Source of the DNA: Gemmatimonadota bacterium
GTDB taxonomy: Bacteria > Gemmatimonadota > Gemmatimonadetes > Gemmatimonadales > Gemmatimonadaceae
Assembly (NCBI GenBank): GCA_016191225.1
Contig: JACPPC010000007.1
Span: 186,001-250,000 of the forward strand
Direction of reading: 5' to 3'
Length of the DNA stretch: 64,000 bases
Part shown: positions 50,878-60,138 of the stretch, one piece after another
Position numbering within the stretch: position 1 is the first letter of the stretch
Layout: the number at the start of each line of letters is the position of its first letter
Translations under genes and position numbers: made by a program
The notes under the pieces: generated by a model
Databases searched by the model: none
What the model was told of the DNA's origin: nothing
The model's input: the letters and a program-made list of their open reading frames with translations, nothing else

Positions 50878-51339
50878 ATGCGACCTCTACTACTCTTAAT
50901 GGCGCTCGCTGCTCATGCGCCCAGCACCGCCGCTCAGGTTGGACCCGCGTCACAAGTGCGCTTCGTCATTGCCTTGGTACGCTCCTTGCCGGTGGGAGAG
51001 GCGGCTGTGATTTCAATCCCTGCCGACCCGCGGGAGGTGGCATTGATAGCCCTCTCGGAGTCCGCTCGTGCCGAGGACCTCGCCGCAGCTGTCGCGAGCT
51101 TGCGTGCGGGTGCGGCGAGTGCCGGCGGGCCGTCGCTGAAGCCGCGGACGATTCGAGTTCCTCGAGTTGCCGCACGAGTCACGTTCGCCGCTGAAAAGCG
51201 CTATCCCTTCGCGACCTGGCTCCGCAGGCTGAGCGCCGAGCCTATCCGCACGCACGCCCGGCTGGGGGGCGTGCGGATGATGGATTCTGTTATCGCCGCC
51301 GGCGCGCCAGCTGACACCACTACAGTTCGACGCCGCTAG
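50878..51339 (+). CDS. Small exported hypothetical protein
   Basis: 153 residues with a signal peptide (LLLLMALAAHAPSTAAQ). GGGAG lies about 9 nt before ATG 50878; another ATG at 50860 is in frame. The mature part is Ala/Arg-rich without cysteines and matches nothing I know. Last of three atypical secreted-protein genes; convergent with rpsA, separated by a strong hairpin. Confidence 0.62.
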   Translation: MRPLLLLMALAAHAPSTAAQVGPASQVRFVIALVRSLPVGEAAVISIPADPREVALIALSESARAEDLAAAVASLRAGAASAGGPSLKPRTIRVPRVAARVTFAAEKRYPFATWLRRLSAEPIRTHARLGGVRMMDSVIAAGAPADTTTVRRR

Positions 51340-51390
51340 CGTGGTCAGAAAGCCTGCACCTTGAAGGCCCGTTCCGGTTTGGAGAACGCA

Positions 51391-51424
51391 CACCGCCCCG
51401 GCCACTCTCGCGACCGGGGCGGTG
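51391..51424. terminator. Terminator hairpin for rpsA (and the convergent 50878 gene)
   Basis: Perfect 11-bp stem CACCGCCCCGG / CCGGGGCGGTG with a 12-nt loop, between convergent genes. No run of U follows on either strand. Confidence 0.7.
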
Positions 51425-51452
51425 CTCGTTCCTGGCGAGCGTCCCGCGTCCG

Positions 51453-53243
51453 CTACTCGGCCGCGCTCATGTCCACCGGCGGCACTTCGTCGTCGGTGTG
51501 GATCTTGCTCGGCGTCTCCGGGCGCGGCGGCTGGTCGGCCGGGATGCTCGTCACCGCGAGCACGATGCGGCGGTGGATCGGGTCGACCTCGAGCACCTTC
51601 ACGTCGAGGAGCATCGTCTCCCAGGCCACGTCGGCCGGCGAGGCGACCGGGGCGCCATTGTTGAGCTGGCTCACCGGCACGAAGCCCTCGAGGTCGTTGC
51701 CGAGGTCGACGACGACGCCCTTCTCCATCAGGCGGACCACGGTGGCGCGCATCTCGGTGCCGACCGGGTAGTTCTCGCCGATCTTGAGCCACGGATCCTC
51801 GCTGGCCTGCTTGAGGCCGAGCGAAATCCGCTTGTTCTCGCTGTCGATGTTGAGGATCACCACGTCCACGGCGTCGCCCTTCTTGACGACCTCCGACGGG
51901 TGCTGGACGCGCTTGGTCCAGCTCATGTCGGAGATGTGGATCAGGCCGTCGATGCCCGGCTCGATCTCGACGAAGGCGCCGAAGCTCGTGAGGTTGCGGA
52001 CCTTGCCGTTGAGGCGCGTGCCGACCGGGTACTTGAGCGGCAGCACCATCCACGGGTCCTGCTCGGTCTGCTTCATGCCGAGCGAGATCTTCTCCTCGTT
52101 CGGGTCGACCTTGAGCACCACCGCCTCGATCGCCTCGCCGATGCTGACCAGCTTGCTGGGGTGGCGGACGTTGCGCGTCCAGCTCATCTCGCTGATGTGC
52201 ACGAGCCCCTCGATGCCGGGCTCGAGCTCGATGAAGGCACCGTAGTTGGTGATCGAGACGACCTTGCCCGACACGCGCGTGCCGACCGGGTACTTGGCCG
52301 CGACGTCCTTCCACGGGTAGCTCTGGAGCTGCTTGAGGCCGAGCGAGATGCGCTCGCGCTCCCAGTCGATGTCGAGGACCTTGATCTCGAGCTCCATGCC
52401 GATCTGGACCATCTCGCTCGGGTGGGCGATGCGGCCCCACGACATGTCGGTGATGTGGAGCAGGCCGTCGACGCCGCCGAGGTCGATGAACGCCCCGAAG
52501 TCGGTGATGTTCTTGACGACGCCCTTCCGCACCTGGTCCTTCTGCAGCTCCTTCATGAGCTTCTCGCGCTTGCCGGCGCGTTCCTGCTCGAGGATCACGC
52601 GGCGCGAGACGACGATGTTGCGGCGGCGCTTGTTGAGCTTGATGATCTTGAACTCGTACTTCTCGCCCAGCAGCTCGTCGATGTTCGGCACGCGGCGGAG
52701 GGCGATCTGCGATCCGGGGAGGAAGGCGTCGACGCCCATCAGGTCGACGACCACGCCGCCCTTGATCTTCTTGACGAGGGTGCCGTGCACCGGCTGGTCG
52801 GTCTCGTAGGCGACGCGGATGCGCTCCCACACGCGCATGAAGTCGGCCTTCTTCTTGCTGAGGACGACCGACCCCTCCATGTCCTCGAGGTGCTCGAGGA
52901 GGACCTCGACCTCCATGCCGGGCGCGAGGTCCGGGATGTCCTTGAACTCCTCGAGCGGGACCGTCCCCTCGGACTTAAAGCCGATGTCGAGGACGACCAT
53001 GTTGTCGCGGATCTCGAGGACCTTCGACTTGACGATCTCCCCCTCCTCGATGGAGGCCATCGTCCCGTTGTACATCTCCATCATCGCGGAGATTTCGTCC
53101 GACGAGTAATCCTCCTCGTCGTAGAGTTCGGGGCGGAGGTTGGCGAGGGGGCGGAGCTGCGCCTTCTGCACGGCGCGCTTCTCGCGGGCGGTCAGCGCGG
53201 CGGTGGCCGGCGACTCGGTGGAATCGAGCGTGTCGGTCGACAT
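51453..53243 (-). CDS. rpsA: 30S ribosomal protein S1
   Basis: Binds mRNA and brings it to the 30S subunit. The 596 residues contain six S1 (OB) domains from about residue 68 on. Domains 3-5 show near-identical cores (GVVKNITDFGAFIDLGG, GKVVSITNYGAFIELEPG, GKVRNLTSFGAFVEIEPG) with IHISDMSW motifs. The N-terminus has an acidic segment (ELYDEEDYSSDEISAMMEMY). It lies 165 bp after cmk, the classic cmk-rpsA order, but with its own promoter at 53337-53365 and a leader of about 90 nt lacking a clear Shine-Dalgarno. Confidence 0.97.
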   Translation of the reverse strand: MSTDTLDSTESPATAALTAREKRAVQKAQLRPLANLRPELYDEEDYSSDEISAMMEMYNGTMASIEEGEIVKSKVLEIRDNMVVLDIGFKSEGTVPLEEFKDIPDLAPGMEVEVLLEHLEDMEGSVVLSKKKADFMRVWERIRVAYETDQPVHGTLVKKIKGGVVVDLMGVDAFLPGSQIALRRVPNIDELLGEKYEFKIIKLNKRRRNIVVSRRVILEQERAGKREKLMKELQKDQVRKGVVKNITDFGAFIDLGGVDGLLHITDMSWGRIAHPSEMVQIGMELEIKVLDIDWERERISLGLKQLQSYPWKDVAAKYPVGTRVSGKVVSITNYGAFIELEPGIEGLVHISEMSWTRNVRHPSKLVSIGEAIEAVVLKVDPNEEKISLGMKQTEQDPWMVLPLKYPVGTRLNGKVRNLTSFGAFVEIEPGIDGLIHISDMSWTKRVQHPSEVVKKGDAVDVVILNIDSENKRISLGLKQASEDPWLKIGENYPVGTEMRATVVRLMEKGVVVDLGNDLEGFVPVSQLNNGAPVASPADVAWETMLLDVKVLEVDPIHRRIVLAVTSIPADQPPRPETPSKIHTDDEVPPVDMSAAE

Positions 53244-53336
53244 GTGGTGTGGCGTGCGCGGAGCGTCGGACCCGCCGCGCGGGGGCTGGAGTGATGTGGC
53301 ACCGGCCGCGCGGTCGCGCAGTCGGGGGAGCCCTGC

Positions 53337-53365
53337 AACGTAGCCGGTCCGGGAGTGCCGGTCAA
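53337..53365 (-). promoter_or_regulatory. Promoter of rpsA
   Basis: TTGACC (53365-53360), 17-bp spacer and TACGTT (53342-53337) on the minus strand, in the cmk-rpsA gap. It predicts a leader of about 85-90 nt, room for S1 autoregulation. Confidence 0.78.
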
Positions 53366-53408
53366 CCGTGACAAGTGGCGGCCCGCCAATGGCTTGGGCC
53401 GCGCCGAC

Positions 53409-54086
53409 TCACCGCTTCTGCACCACCGCGCGCGCCAGCGCCACGATCCGCTCCACCTGCTCGGGCTGGGTCAGGTAGGTGGTGTCCACGAGCACCGCGT
53501 CCTTGGCCTGCACCGTCTGCGTCGCGTCGCGCGCGTCGCGCTGCACGATCTCGTCGGTCTCGGCGGCGATCTCCTCGTCGCTCGGGCGGCGCTCCAGCCG
53601 CTGCGTCAGCCGGCGCCGCGCCCGCTCCCATGGGTCGGCCACCAGCCAGATCTTGAGCGGAGCCCCGGGAAAGACCACCGTCCCCATGTCGCGCCCGTCG
53701 ACCACCACGTCGCGGCCACGCGCCGCCTCGCGCACGCGCTCGTTCACCCAGGCGCGCACGCCCGGCATCCGCGCCACCCGCGAAACGTCGGCGGTGACCT
53801 CGACCGAGCGGATCGCGTCGCCGATCGGGAGGTCCCCGGCCACGGGGTAGAAGGCCCGCGCCTCGGGACGAAGCGACACGTTCGCCGCCGCCGCGACGAC
53901 CGAGGCCTCCGTCCACCCCTCCGGGCTCCCCGCCTGGCGCTGCCGCGCCCAGGTCGCGGCGCGATACAACGAGCCCGAGTCGATGTGCTGCCAGCCCAGG
54001 GTGTCGGCCACCCATTGCGCCGTGGAGGACTTGCCGCTGGCGGCGGGACCGTCGATCGTGACCACGTGGCTCGCGGAGGCGTCCAT
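53409..54086 (-). CDS. cmk: Cytidylate kinase
   Basis: Phosphorylates CMP and dCMP. The 225 residues match the family: P-loop GPAASGKSSTA, HIDSGSLYRAATW, the NMP-binding insert, and DGRDMGTVVFPGAPLKIWL. It lies 9 bp after aroA. TAGCTT before the ATG uses the aroA stop codon TAG as its first half, so it could be expressed separately from the lysine/aromatic genes upstream. Confidence 0.96.
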   Translation of the reverse strand: MDASASHVVTIDGPAASGKSSTAQWVADTLGWQHIDSGSLYRAATWARQRQAGSPEGWTEASVVAAAANVSLRPEARAFYPVAGDLPIGDAIRSVEVTADVSRVARMPGVRAWVNERVREAARGRDVVVDGRDMGTVVFPGAPLKIWLVADPWERARRRLTQRLERRPSDEEIAAETDEIVQRDARDATQTVQAKDAVLVDTTYLTQPEQVERIVALARAVVQKR

Positions 54087-54092
54087 GCGCGA

Positions 54093-54098
54093 AAGCTA
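54093..54098 (-). promoter_or_regulatory. Possible -10 box of cmk inside the aroA stop
   Basis: TAGCTT on the minus strand, 6 nt before the cmk ATG; its TAG is the aroA stop. GTGACC lies 17 bp upstream as a weak -35. Confidence 0.4.
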
Positions 54099-55361
54099 GG
54101 CGCTCACCGCCGCGAGGTCACGCCAGAAGGCGGGGTACGAGACGGCGACGCACCCGGGGTCGTCGATCGCGAGGGTGCGCCCGGTCGCCGCCGCCAGCAC
54201 TCCGAACGCCATCGCGATCCGGTGGTCGCCCTGCGTGGCGACCGGCCCGTTGCGAAGGTCCTCGCCGCGTGGCGAGCCGGTCACGCGCAGGCCGTCGGGA
54301 AGCTCCTCGGCGTCGGCGCCGAGCGCGCGGAGGTTGGCGACCACCGCGGCGATCCGGTCGGACTCCTTGCCCCGCAGCTCGCCGGCGTCGCGAATCACGG
54401 TGTCGCCGCTGGCGAGCGCGCCGAGGCAGGCGAGCAGCGGGAGCTCGTCGATCATCGTCGGGATGACGTCGCCCTGAACGGTGCGGCCGCGCAGCGCCCC
54501 GGGCGTCACCCGCACCGTGCCGACCGGCTCGCCCCCCTCCTCGCGGCGCTCGAGCAACTCCACCGCGGCCCCCATGCGCTGCAGCGTGGTGAAGAACCCG
54601 GTGCGCGTCGGGTTGAGGCAGGTGTCGCGCAGCAGCACTTCCCCGCCCCCGGCCGCCGCGGCGAGCGCCGCGAAGAAGGCCGCACTCGAGGGGTCGCCGG
54701 GAATCGTGACGTCGAGGGGGGCGAGCCGGGCCGTGGCCCGCAGCGACACGCGCGGGCCGCTCACGATGATCGCGGCGCCGAGGGCCGCGAGCATCCGCTC
54801 GGTGTGGTCGCGCGACGGCGACGGCTCCTCGACGGAAACGTCCACGCCGGCGCAGAGCCCGGCGAGGAGCACCGCACTCTTGACCTGCGCGCTGGCGACG
54901 TCGGTGCGCCAGGCGGTGGCGCGGAGCGGCCCCCCCTTCACCGTCATCGGCAGGTGCTCGCCGTCGGTGAGGATGACCGTGGCGCCGAGGGCCTCGAGCG
55001 GCGCCTGGAGTCGCCTCATCGGGCGGCGCGACAGCGATGCGTCGCCGGTGAAGGTGGCCGAGATCGGATGGCCGGCCACGATCCCCGCGGTGAGGCGCGT
55101 GGTCGTGCCGCTGTTGCCGCAGTCGAGCGGCCGCGTGGGCCGCCGCCACCCCTTCAGCCCGAGTCCCTCGACCTCCACCTCCCCGGCGAGTTCCGGAACC
55201 GCCACGCCGCAGGCCCGCAACGCCCCGGCCGTGCTCCGCACGTCGGCGCTGTCGAGCAGGCCGCGCAGCCGCGACCGTCCGCTGGCAATGGAGGCGAACA
55301 GCAGCGCGCGGTGCGAGAGCGACTTGTCGCCCGGCACGCGCAGCGCGCCGCGAACGATCAT
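54096..55361 (-). CDS. aroA: 3-phosphoshikimate 1-carboxyvinyltransferase (EPSP synthase)
   Basis: Transfers enolpyruvate from PEP to shikimate 3-phosphate, step six of the shikimate pathway. The 421 residues match. VPGDKSLSHRALLFASIASG, DCGNSGTTTRLTAG, RRPMRRLQAPLEALGA and LRGKESDRIAA are the conserved substrate-binding blocks. The ATG overlaps the tyrA stop by four bases. Confidence 0.96.
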   Translation of the reverse strand: MIVRGALRVPGDKSLSHRALLFASIASGRSRLRGLLDSADVRSTAGALRACGVAVPELAGEVEVEGLGLKGWRRPTRPLDCGNSGTTTRLTAGIVAGHPISATFTGDASLSRRPMRRLQAPLEALGATVILTDGEHLPMTVKGGPLRATAWRTDVASAQVKSAVLLAGLCAGVDVSVEEPSPSRDHTERMLAALGAAIIVSGPRVSLRATARLAPLDVTIPGDPSSAAFFAALAAAAGGGEVLLRDTCLNPTRTGFFTTLQRMGAAVELLERREEGGEPVGTVRVTPGALRGRTVQGDVIPTMIDELPLLACLGALASGDTVIRDAGELRGKESDRIAAVVANLRALGADAEELPDGLRVTGSPRGEDLRNGPVATQGDHRIAMAFGVLAAATGRTLAIDDPGCVAVSYPAFWRDLAAVSA

Positions 55362-56338
55362 TTCTTCTTCGTCCGCCGCCGCACCGCACGCGCCGGCTTG
55401 GCGCGAGGGGCGGGCCGCGCCGCCCTGCGGGCCTTCCTGGCGGCACCCTTGCGGCGGGCGGGCCTGGCGACCGCCGGCAACTCCCCGTTGTACGGCATTG
55501 CCACCTCGCCGGTGCGCCAGGCGGAGGCCGAGCGCCAGACGCGCCCCACCTTCTCCATGTCGCCATGCTCGAGCGCCACGCGCAGCGCGTGCAGCTCGGC
55601 CTCGAGCAGCCGGATGGGGCTCGCGCTCGCCTTCGGATTCATCGACAGGAGGGCGTGCCAGAGCGGCCATGGGCTCTGCGCCAACCGCGTGGTGTCGCGC
55701 CCGCCGGGGCCGAGGGCGGTGGCCGGAACGCCGGCGTCGCAGAGCGCGGCGGCGAGGGCGGTCGCCGCGATCTGCGGCAGGTGGCTCACGTAGCGCATGC
55801 GCTGGTCGTGCTCCTCGGCGTGGCAGGCGAGGATCTCGCGGGCGCCGAGGGCCTTCCAGAGTGCCACGGCGGCCCGGCGCGCCGAGAGCGGCGCCGGCAC
55901 CGCCACGCTCACCTGGCAGCCGACAAACAGGTCCTCGCGGGCGGCGGCGAATCCACGGCCGGCGGCCCCGGCGAGGGGATGCGTCGGCGTCAGGCGGCGG
56001 GCGAGCTCCGGCGACAGCCCCAGGGCCTTTGGCGCCTGGATGGAGCAAGTGTGGAGGATCGGCACCGTGGCGGGCACCTCCTCGGCCACCTCGGCGCCCA
56101 CGCGCGCCAGTTCGCCGGGAGGGACACTCAAGACGACCATCTCGACGCCCTTGACGAGGTTCGCCACTCGCGCGCGGCCCGTCCCGGGCGCGATGTGGAT
56201 GCCGCGGCGGTAGGCCGCCGCGCGGTCGCGGGCGTTGATGGCGTCGCCGCGCACGGTCCAGCCGGCGCGGGTGAGGGCGAGGGCGATCGAGCCGCCGATG
56301 GTGCCGAGGCCGACGATCGCTGCGGAGCGGGGGGTCAT
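55358..56338 (-). CDS. tyrA: Prephenate dehydrogenase with basic C-terminal tail
   Basis: NAD(P)-dependent decarboxylation of prephenate in tyrosine synthesis. The first 280 residues carry IVGLGTIGGSIALALTRAGW, SVPPGELARVGAEV, TPTHPLAGAAGRGF and the helical dimer domain with MRYVSHLPQIAATALA. The ATG at 56338 overlaps the dapD stop (ATGA); an ATG at 56347 is also in frame. Odd point: about 50 C-terminal residues are almost only Ala, Arg, Lys and Pro, like a histone-H1-type tail. No regulatory ACT domain. Confidence 0.92.
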   Translation of the reverse strand: MTPRSAAIVGLGTIGGSIALALTRAGWTVRGDAINARDRAAAYRRGIHIAPGTGRARVANLVKGVEMVVLSVPPGELARVGAEVAEEVPATVPILHTCSIQAPKALGLSPELARRLTPTHPLAGAAGRGFAAAREDLFVGCQVSVAVPAPLSARRAAVALWKALGAREILACHAEEHDQRMRYVSHLPQIAATALAAALCDAGVPATALGPGGRDTTRLAQSPWPLWHALLSMNPKASASPIRLLEAELHALRVALEHGDMEKVGRVWRSASAWRTGEVAMPYNGELPAVARPARRKGAARKARRAARPAPRAKPARAVRRRTKKK

Positions 56339-57189
56339 CTGAGCCATGATTCGAGGGCGGTGGCGAGGTCGGTCTTGTCGTCGCGATACTTGACGATAAT
56401 CGGCGTGTGCAGGGAAAGCCCCTGCCCGGCCCCCCATTTTCCGGAAACGTGGCGGGCGCCAGGCACCACCACCGCCCCGGCGGGGATCTCGAGCGGTGTG
56501 TCGGCGGTGGCGCGATGCACCATTTCGCGCACGAGGTCGAACACGGGCGTGCCGCGGGTGAGCACCACACCGGCCCCGAGCACGGCCCGGGCGCGCACCA
56601 CGGTTCCCTCGTACAGGCCGCAGTTGCCGCCCACGATCGCGTCGTCCTCGATCACCACGGGCGAGGCGTTCACCGGCTCGAGGACGCCGCCCACCTGCGC
56701 GGCGGCGCTCAGGTGCACCCGCTCTCCGACCTGCGCACACGAGCCCACCAGGGCATGCGAGTCCACCATCGTGCCCGCGCCGACCCACGCGCCGACGTTG
56801 ATGAACATCGGTGGCATGCACACCACTCCCTTGGCCACGTACGCCCCGCGGCGCACGGTCGAGCCGCCGGGGACGACCCGCACGCCATCGTCGGCGCGAA
56901 AGGCCCGGGTGGGGATGGTGTGCTTGTCGAAAAAGGTGAACGGCGACATCGGGTTGCCGGCCCGCGGCGACATGTCGACGACGCGACCGGCACGGAAGCC
57001 GAGCAGGATGCCCTGCTTGACCCACGGCACCGCGCGCCACGTGCCGCCGGCGTCGCGCTCGGCGGCGCGCACGGTGCCCTGCTCGAGCGCATGAAGCAGC
57101 GCGGCGACGACTTCCTCGGTGTCGGCGGCGAGCGGCTCGCCGGCCGGTGTGGCCGCGAGGGCCTCGATGCGCGCGGCGAGGGAGGGCAT
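56335..57189 (-). CDS. dapD: 2,3,4,5-tetrahydropyridine-2,6-dicarboxylate N-succinyltransferase
   Basis: Succinylates tetrahydrodipicolinate in the succinylase branch to meso-DAP and lysine. The 284 residues match. An N-terminal helical region is followed by a left-handed beta-helix (hexapeptide repeats, e.g. GAYVAKGVVCMPPMFINVGAWVG, MVDSHALVGSCAQVG, VHLSAAAQVGGVLEP, IEDDAIVGGNCGLYEG). Start shares one base with the dapA stop (TGATG). Confidence 0.95.
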   Translation of the reverse strand: MPSLAARIEALAATPAGEPLAADTEEVVAALLHALEQGTVRAAERDAGGTWRAVPWVKQGILLGFRAGRVVDMSPRAGNPMSPFTFFDKHTIPTRAFRADDGVRVVPGGSTVRRGAYVAKGVVCMPPMFINVGAWVGAGTMVDSHALVGSCAQVGERVHLSAAAQVGGVLEPVNASPVVIEDDAIVGGNCGLYEGTVVRARAVLGAGVVLTRGTPVFDLVREMVHRATADTPLEIPAGAVVVPGARHVSGKWGAGQGLSLHTPIIVKYRDDKTDLATALESWLR

Positions 57190-58073
57190 CAGGACGCACC
57201 CGCCGCGGCGAGCGCCGCGCGCACCACCGGCTCCTTGTCGGCCGCCAGCGGCACCATGGGCAGCCGCAGCACGTTCTCGCAGCGGCCGAGCATCGCCACC
57301 GCCGCCTTGACCGGGATCGGGTTCGACTCGCAGAAGGCCGCCTCCATCCACGGCACGAGCTCGGCGTGGAGCGCGCGCGCACCGGCCATCTCCCCCGCGG
57401 CCGACCGGTCGCAGAGCTGCGCCATCTTCCGGGGCGTCGCGTTCGACGTCACGCTGATCACCCCCTCGGCGCCGGCGGCCATCATGGCGAGGGTCAGCGA
57501 GTCGTCGCCGCTCAGCACGGCGAATCCCGGGGGCCGGCCGCGCAGGATCTCGTGCACCTGCGACAGGTTGCCGCTCGCCTCCTTGATGGCCGCGATGCCC
57601 TTCACCTCGGCGAGCGCGAGGGTGGTGCGCGCCTCGATGTTGCTCCCGGTGCGCCCGGGCACGTTGTAGAGCACGATCGGCAGGTCGGTCTCGGCGGCGA
57701 TGGCGCTGAAGTGCGCGATGATCCCGCGCTGCGGCGGCTTGTTGTACATCGGCGAAACGTGGAGCAGGTGCGTGGCGCCGGCGGCCCTCATCGCCGCCGA
57801 CATCGCGATCGCCTTGCGGGTGTCGTTCGACCCGGCCCCGGCCACGACCGGCACGCGCCCCCGGGCCTGCTCCACCACCACCTCGACCACGCGACGGTGC
57901 TCGTCGGGGGTGAGGGTGACCGCCTCGCCGGTGGAGCCGCAGGGCACGAGGAAGTGGATGCCCTCGGCCACCTGCCAGTCGACGAGGGCCCGCAGCGCCG
58001 GCTCGTCCACGGTGCCGGCACGGGTGAACGGCGTGATGAGGGCGGTCCCACAGCCGCGCAGCACCGTCGTCAC
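57189..58073 (-). CDS. dapA: 4-hydroxy-tetrahydrodipicolinate synthase
   Basis: Condenses aspartate semialdehyde with pyruvate, the first committed DAP step. The 294 residues form a TIM barrel: GCGTALITPFT, VPCGSTGEAVTLT, catalytic Tyr in VLYNVPGRTG and Schiff-base Lys in IAAIKEASGN. The GTG at 58073 overlaps the dapB stop (GTGA). Confidence 0.97.
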   Translation of the reverse strand: MTTVLRGCGTALITPFTRAGTVDEPALRALVDWQVAEGIHFLVPCGSTGEAVTLTPDEHRRVVEVVVEQARGRVPVVAGAGSNDTRKAIAMSAAMRAAGATHLLHVSPMYNKPPQRGIIAHFSAIAAETDLPIVLYNVPGRTGSNIEARTTLALAEVKGIAAIKEASGNLSQVHEILRGRPPGFAVLSGDDSLTLAMMAAGAEGVISVTSNATPRKMAQLCDRSAAGEMAGARALHAELVPWMEAAFCESNPIPVKAAVAMLGRCENVLRLPMVPLAADKEPVVRAALAAAGAS

Positions 58074-58780
58074 TCGCTCCCTCCGGGCGACCGCATCAGA
58101 TCGCGCATGGTGAACAGCCCCTGGCGGCCGACCAGCCAGGCCGCCGCCGCCAGCGCCCCCTCGGCAAAGACGCGCCGGTCGCGGGCGACGTGCGTAAGGG
58201 CCACCTGCTCGAACGGGCCGTCGACGAGGAGCTCGTGGACGCCCGGCACGCTGCCGGTGCGCACGCTGGTGACCGGCACCTCCCGGCCAAGCCCATCCGC
58301 CAGCGCCTGGCGGAGGACGATCGCGGTGCCGCTCGGGGCGTCCTTCTTCTGCGCGTGGTGGGTCTCGACGATGTGGGCGTCGAACCCGGGCATCGCGCGC
58401 AGCCGGGTGCCGGCCTCGCGGGCGAGCTCGACGAGCAGGTTGGCCCCGAGCGAGAAGTTGGCGGCCCAGAATGCCGCGCCGCGGCGCTCGCGCACGAGGG
58501 CGCGGAGGGTCTCCAGCTCGTCGTACCAGCCGGTGGTGCCGATCACCACCGGGCACCCCGCCTCGATGCACGCCGACGCATTGGCGAGGGCCGCACCCGG
58601 CACGGTGAACTCGACCGCGACCTCGGCGCCGTCGAGCGAGGAGCGCGAGATTCCGCGGCCGTTGGCGTTCTCGTCGGCGCCAAGGTGCGCCACCACGTCC
58701 CAGCCGCGCTCGGGGGCGAGCTGCGCCACGGTGCGCCCCATCTTCCCGTCACCGATGATGGCGAGGCGGCGGGGCGTCAC
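58070..58780 (-). CDS. dapB: 4-hydroxy-tetrahydrodipicolinate reductase
   Basis: Reduces the DapA product with NAD(P)H. 236 residues. The nucleotide motif is GDGKMGRTV (usually G-A-x-G-R-M-G, slightly changed), and the catalytic block EFTVPGAALANASACIEAG, GTTGW and ETHHAQKKDAPSGTA is intact. It starts with GTG overlapping the lysC stop (GTGA). Shorter than E. coli DapB (273), as in other compact DapB forms. Confidence 0.94.
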   Translation of the reverse strand: MTPRRLAIIGDGKMGRTVAQLAPERGWDVVAHLGADENANGRGISRSSLDGAEVAVEFTVPGAALANASACIEAGCPVVIGTTGWYDELETLRALVRERRGAAFWAANFSLGANLLVELAREAGTRLRAMPGFDAHIVETHHAQKKDAPSGTAIVLRQALADGLGREVPVTSVRTGSVPGVHELLVDGPFEQVALTHVARDRRVFAEGALAAAAWLVGRQGLFTMRDLMRSPGGSE

Positions 58781-60138
58781 GCGGCCACCGGCCGGGCGAA
58801 GAACGCGTCGTGCAGCCGGCGCGTGCACGGCGCGACCTGGTCGCCGTCCACGATCAGCGTGAGGTTGATCCCGCTGGCGCTCAGCGACACCATGTGCACG
58901 CGGGCGCCATCGAGGGCGCCGAGGGCCCGCGCCATCGGCGCCGAGGTGTCGCTGATCCCGGCGCCGACGAGCGAGATGATCCCGCGGTTGCGCTCCACCG
59001 AGACGTCGCCAATGGGCTGGAGGTCGCCGAGCAGCGCCTCGAGCCGGGTCGCATCGTCGATCGTGACCGAGACCGACACTTCCGAGGTCGCCACGACGTC
59101 GATCGACGTGCGGTGCCGCTCGAAGACCTCGAAGATGCTCCGCAGCGTGCCGGTGGCGAGGAGCATGCGCGGCGACCGGACCTTGACCACGGTGACACCG
59201 GTCTTGCCGGCGATGGCCGTGACCGGGCGCCGCGGCGCGTCGAAGGTGATGCGCGTCCCGGTGCCGGCGGGGTGGCGCGAGTTGAAGATGAACACCGGGA
59301 TGCCGCGATGGACCGCGGGCGCGATCGTGCTCGGGTGCAGCACCTTGGCGCCGAAGCTCGCCAGCTCGCTCGCCTCGTCGAACCGGATCTCGCCGATCAG
59401 CTGCGCGTCGGGGATGAGCCGCGGGTCGGCGGTGAGCATCCCGTCCACGTCGGTCCAGATCTCGATCGCATCGGCCTTGAGCGCCGCCCCCACGAGCGAG
59501 GCCGAGTAGTCGGAGCCGCCGCGCCCGAGCGTGGTGGTGACCCGCGTCGCGGTCGCCCCCACGAAGCCGCCCAGTACCGGCACCTGGCGCGCGCGCACGA
59601 GCGGCGCGAGCGTGGCCCGCGCCGCCGTGGCGATCGCCTCGGGCTGCGGCTCGGCCCTGCCGAAGTGGTCGTCGGTGGCGATCACGTCGCGGGCGTCGAC
59701 GTGCACCGCGTCGATTCCCGCGCGGGCGAAGGCGGCGACGACGATCAGCGACGACAGCTGCTCCCCCATGGCGGCGATCGCGTCGAGCGACCGCGGCGTG
59801 GCATGGCCCAGCACGGTCAGCGCCCCGGCGAGGGCGGCGAGGTCGTCGTGCAAGGCCGACAGCTCGGTGGCCAGTTCGGTGCCGGCGGGCCCGTCGCCGA
59901 GCAGTTCCCGGGCGCAGGCCAGGTGCCGCTCGCGCAGTTCCTGCACATGGCTTTGCGCCGCGATCTCCTGCCCGCTCGTCGCCTGCCGGGCGATGGAGAG
60001 GAGCAGGTTCGTCACGCCACCGAGCGCACTCACCACCACGATCGGCCGCCTGGCGAGGCGGCCGCGCACGATCTCGCCGGTGCGCCGGATCGCGGCCGCG
60101 TCGGCCACCGAGGTCCCGCCGAACTTCATCACGATCAC
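58777..60138 (-). CDS. lysC: Aspartate kinase
   Basis: Phosphorylates aspartate, entry to lysine, threonine and methionine. The 453 residues start MIVMKFGGTSV from GTG 60138, which overlaps the asd stop (GTGA). The kinase domain has TTTLGRGGSDYSASLVGAAL and the VDGMLTADPR block. Two C-terminal ACT domains (about 310-450) suggest feedback control by lysine or threonine. It is the single-function monomeric type, not fused to homoserine dehydrogenase. Confidence 0.96.
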   Translation of the reverse strand: MIVMKFGGTSVADAAAIRRTGEIVRGRLARRPIVVVSALGGVTNLLLSIARQATSGQEIAAQSHVQELRERHLACARELLGDGPAGTELATELSALHDDLAALAGALTVLGHATPRSLDAIAAMGEQLSSLIVVAAFARAGIDAVHVDARDVIATDDHFGRAEPQPEAIATAARATLAPLVRARQVPVLGGFVGATATRVTTTLGRGGSDYSASLVGAALKADAIEIWTDVDGMLTADPRLIPDAQLIGEIRFDEASELASFGAKVLHPSTIAPAVHRGIPVFIFNSRHPAGTGTRITFDAPRRPVTAIAGKTGVTVVKVRSPRMLLATGTLRSIFEVFERHRTSIDVVATSEVSVSVTIDDATRLEALLGDLQPIGDVSVERNRGIISLVGAGISDTSAPMARALGALDGARVHMVSLSASGINLTLIVDGDQVAPCTRRLHDAFFARPVAA

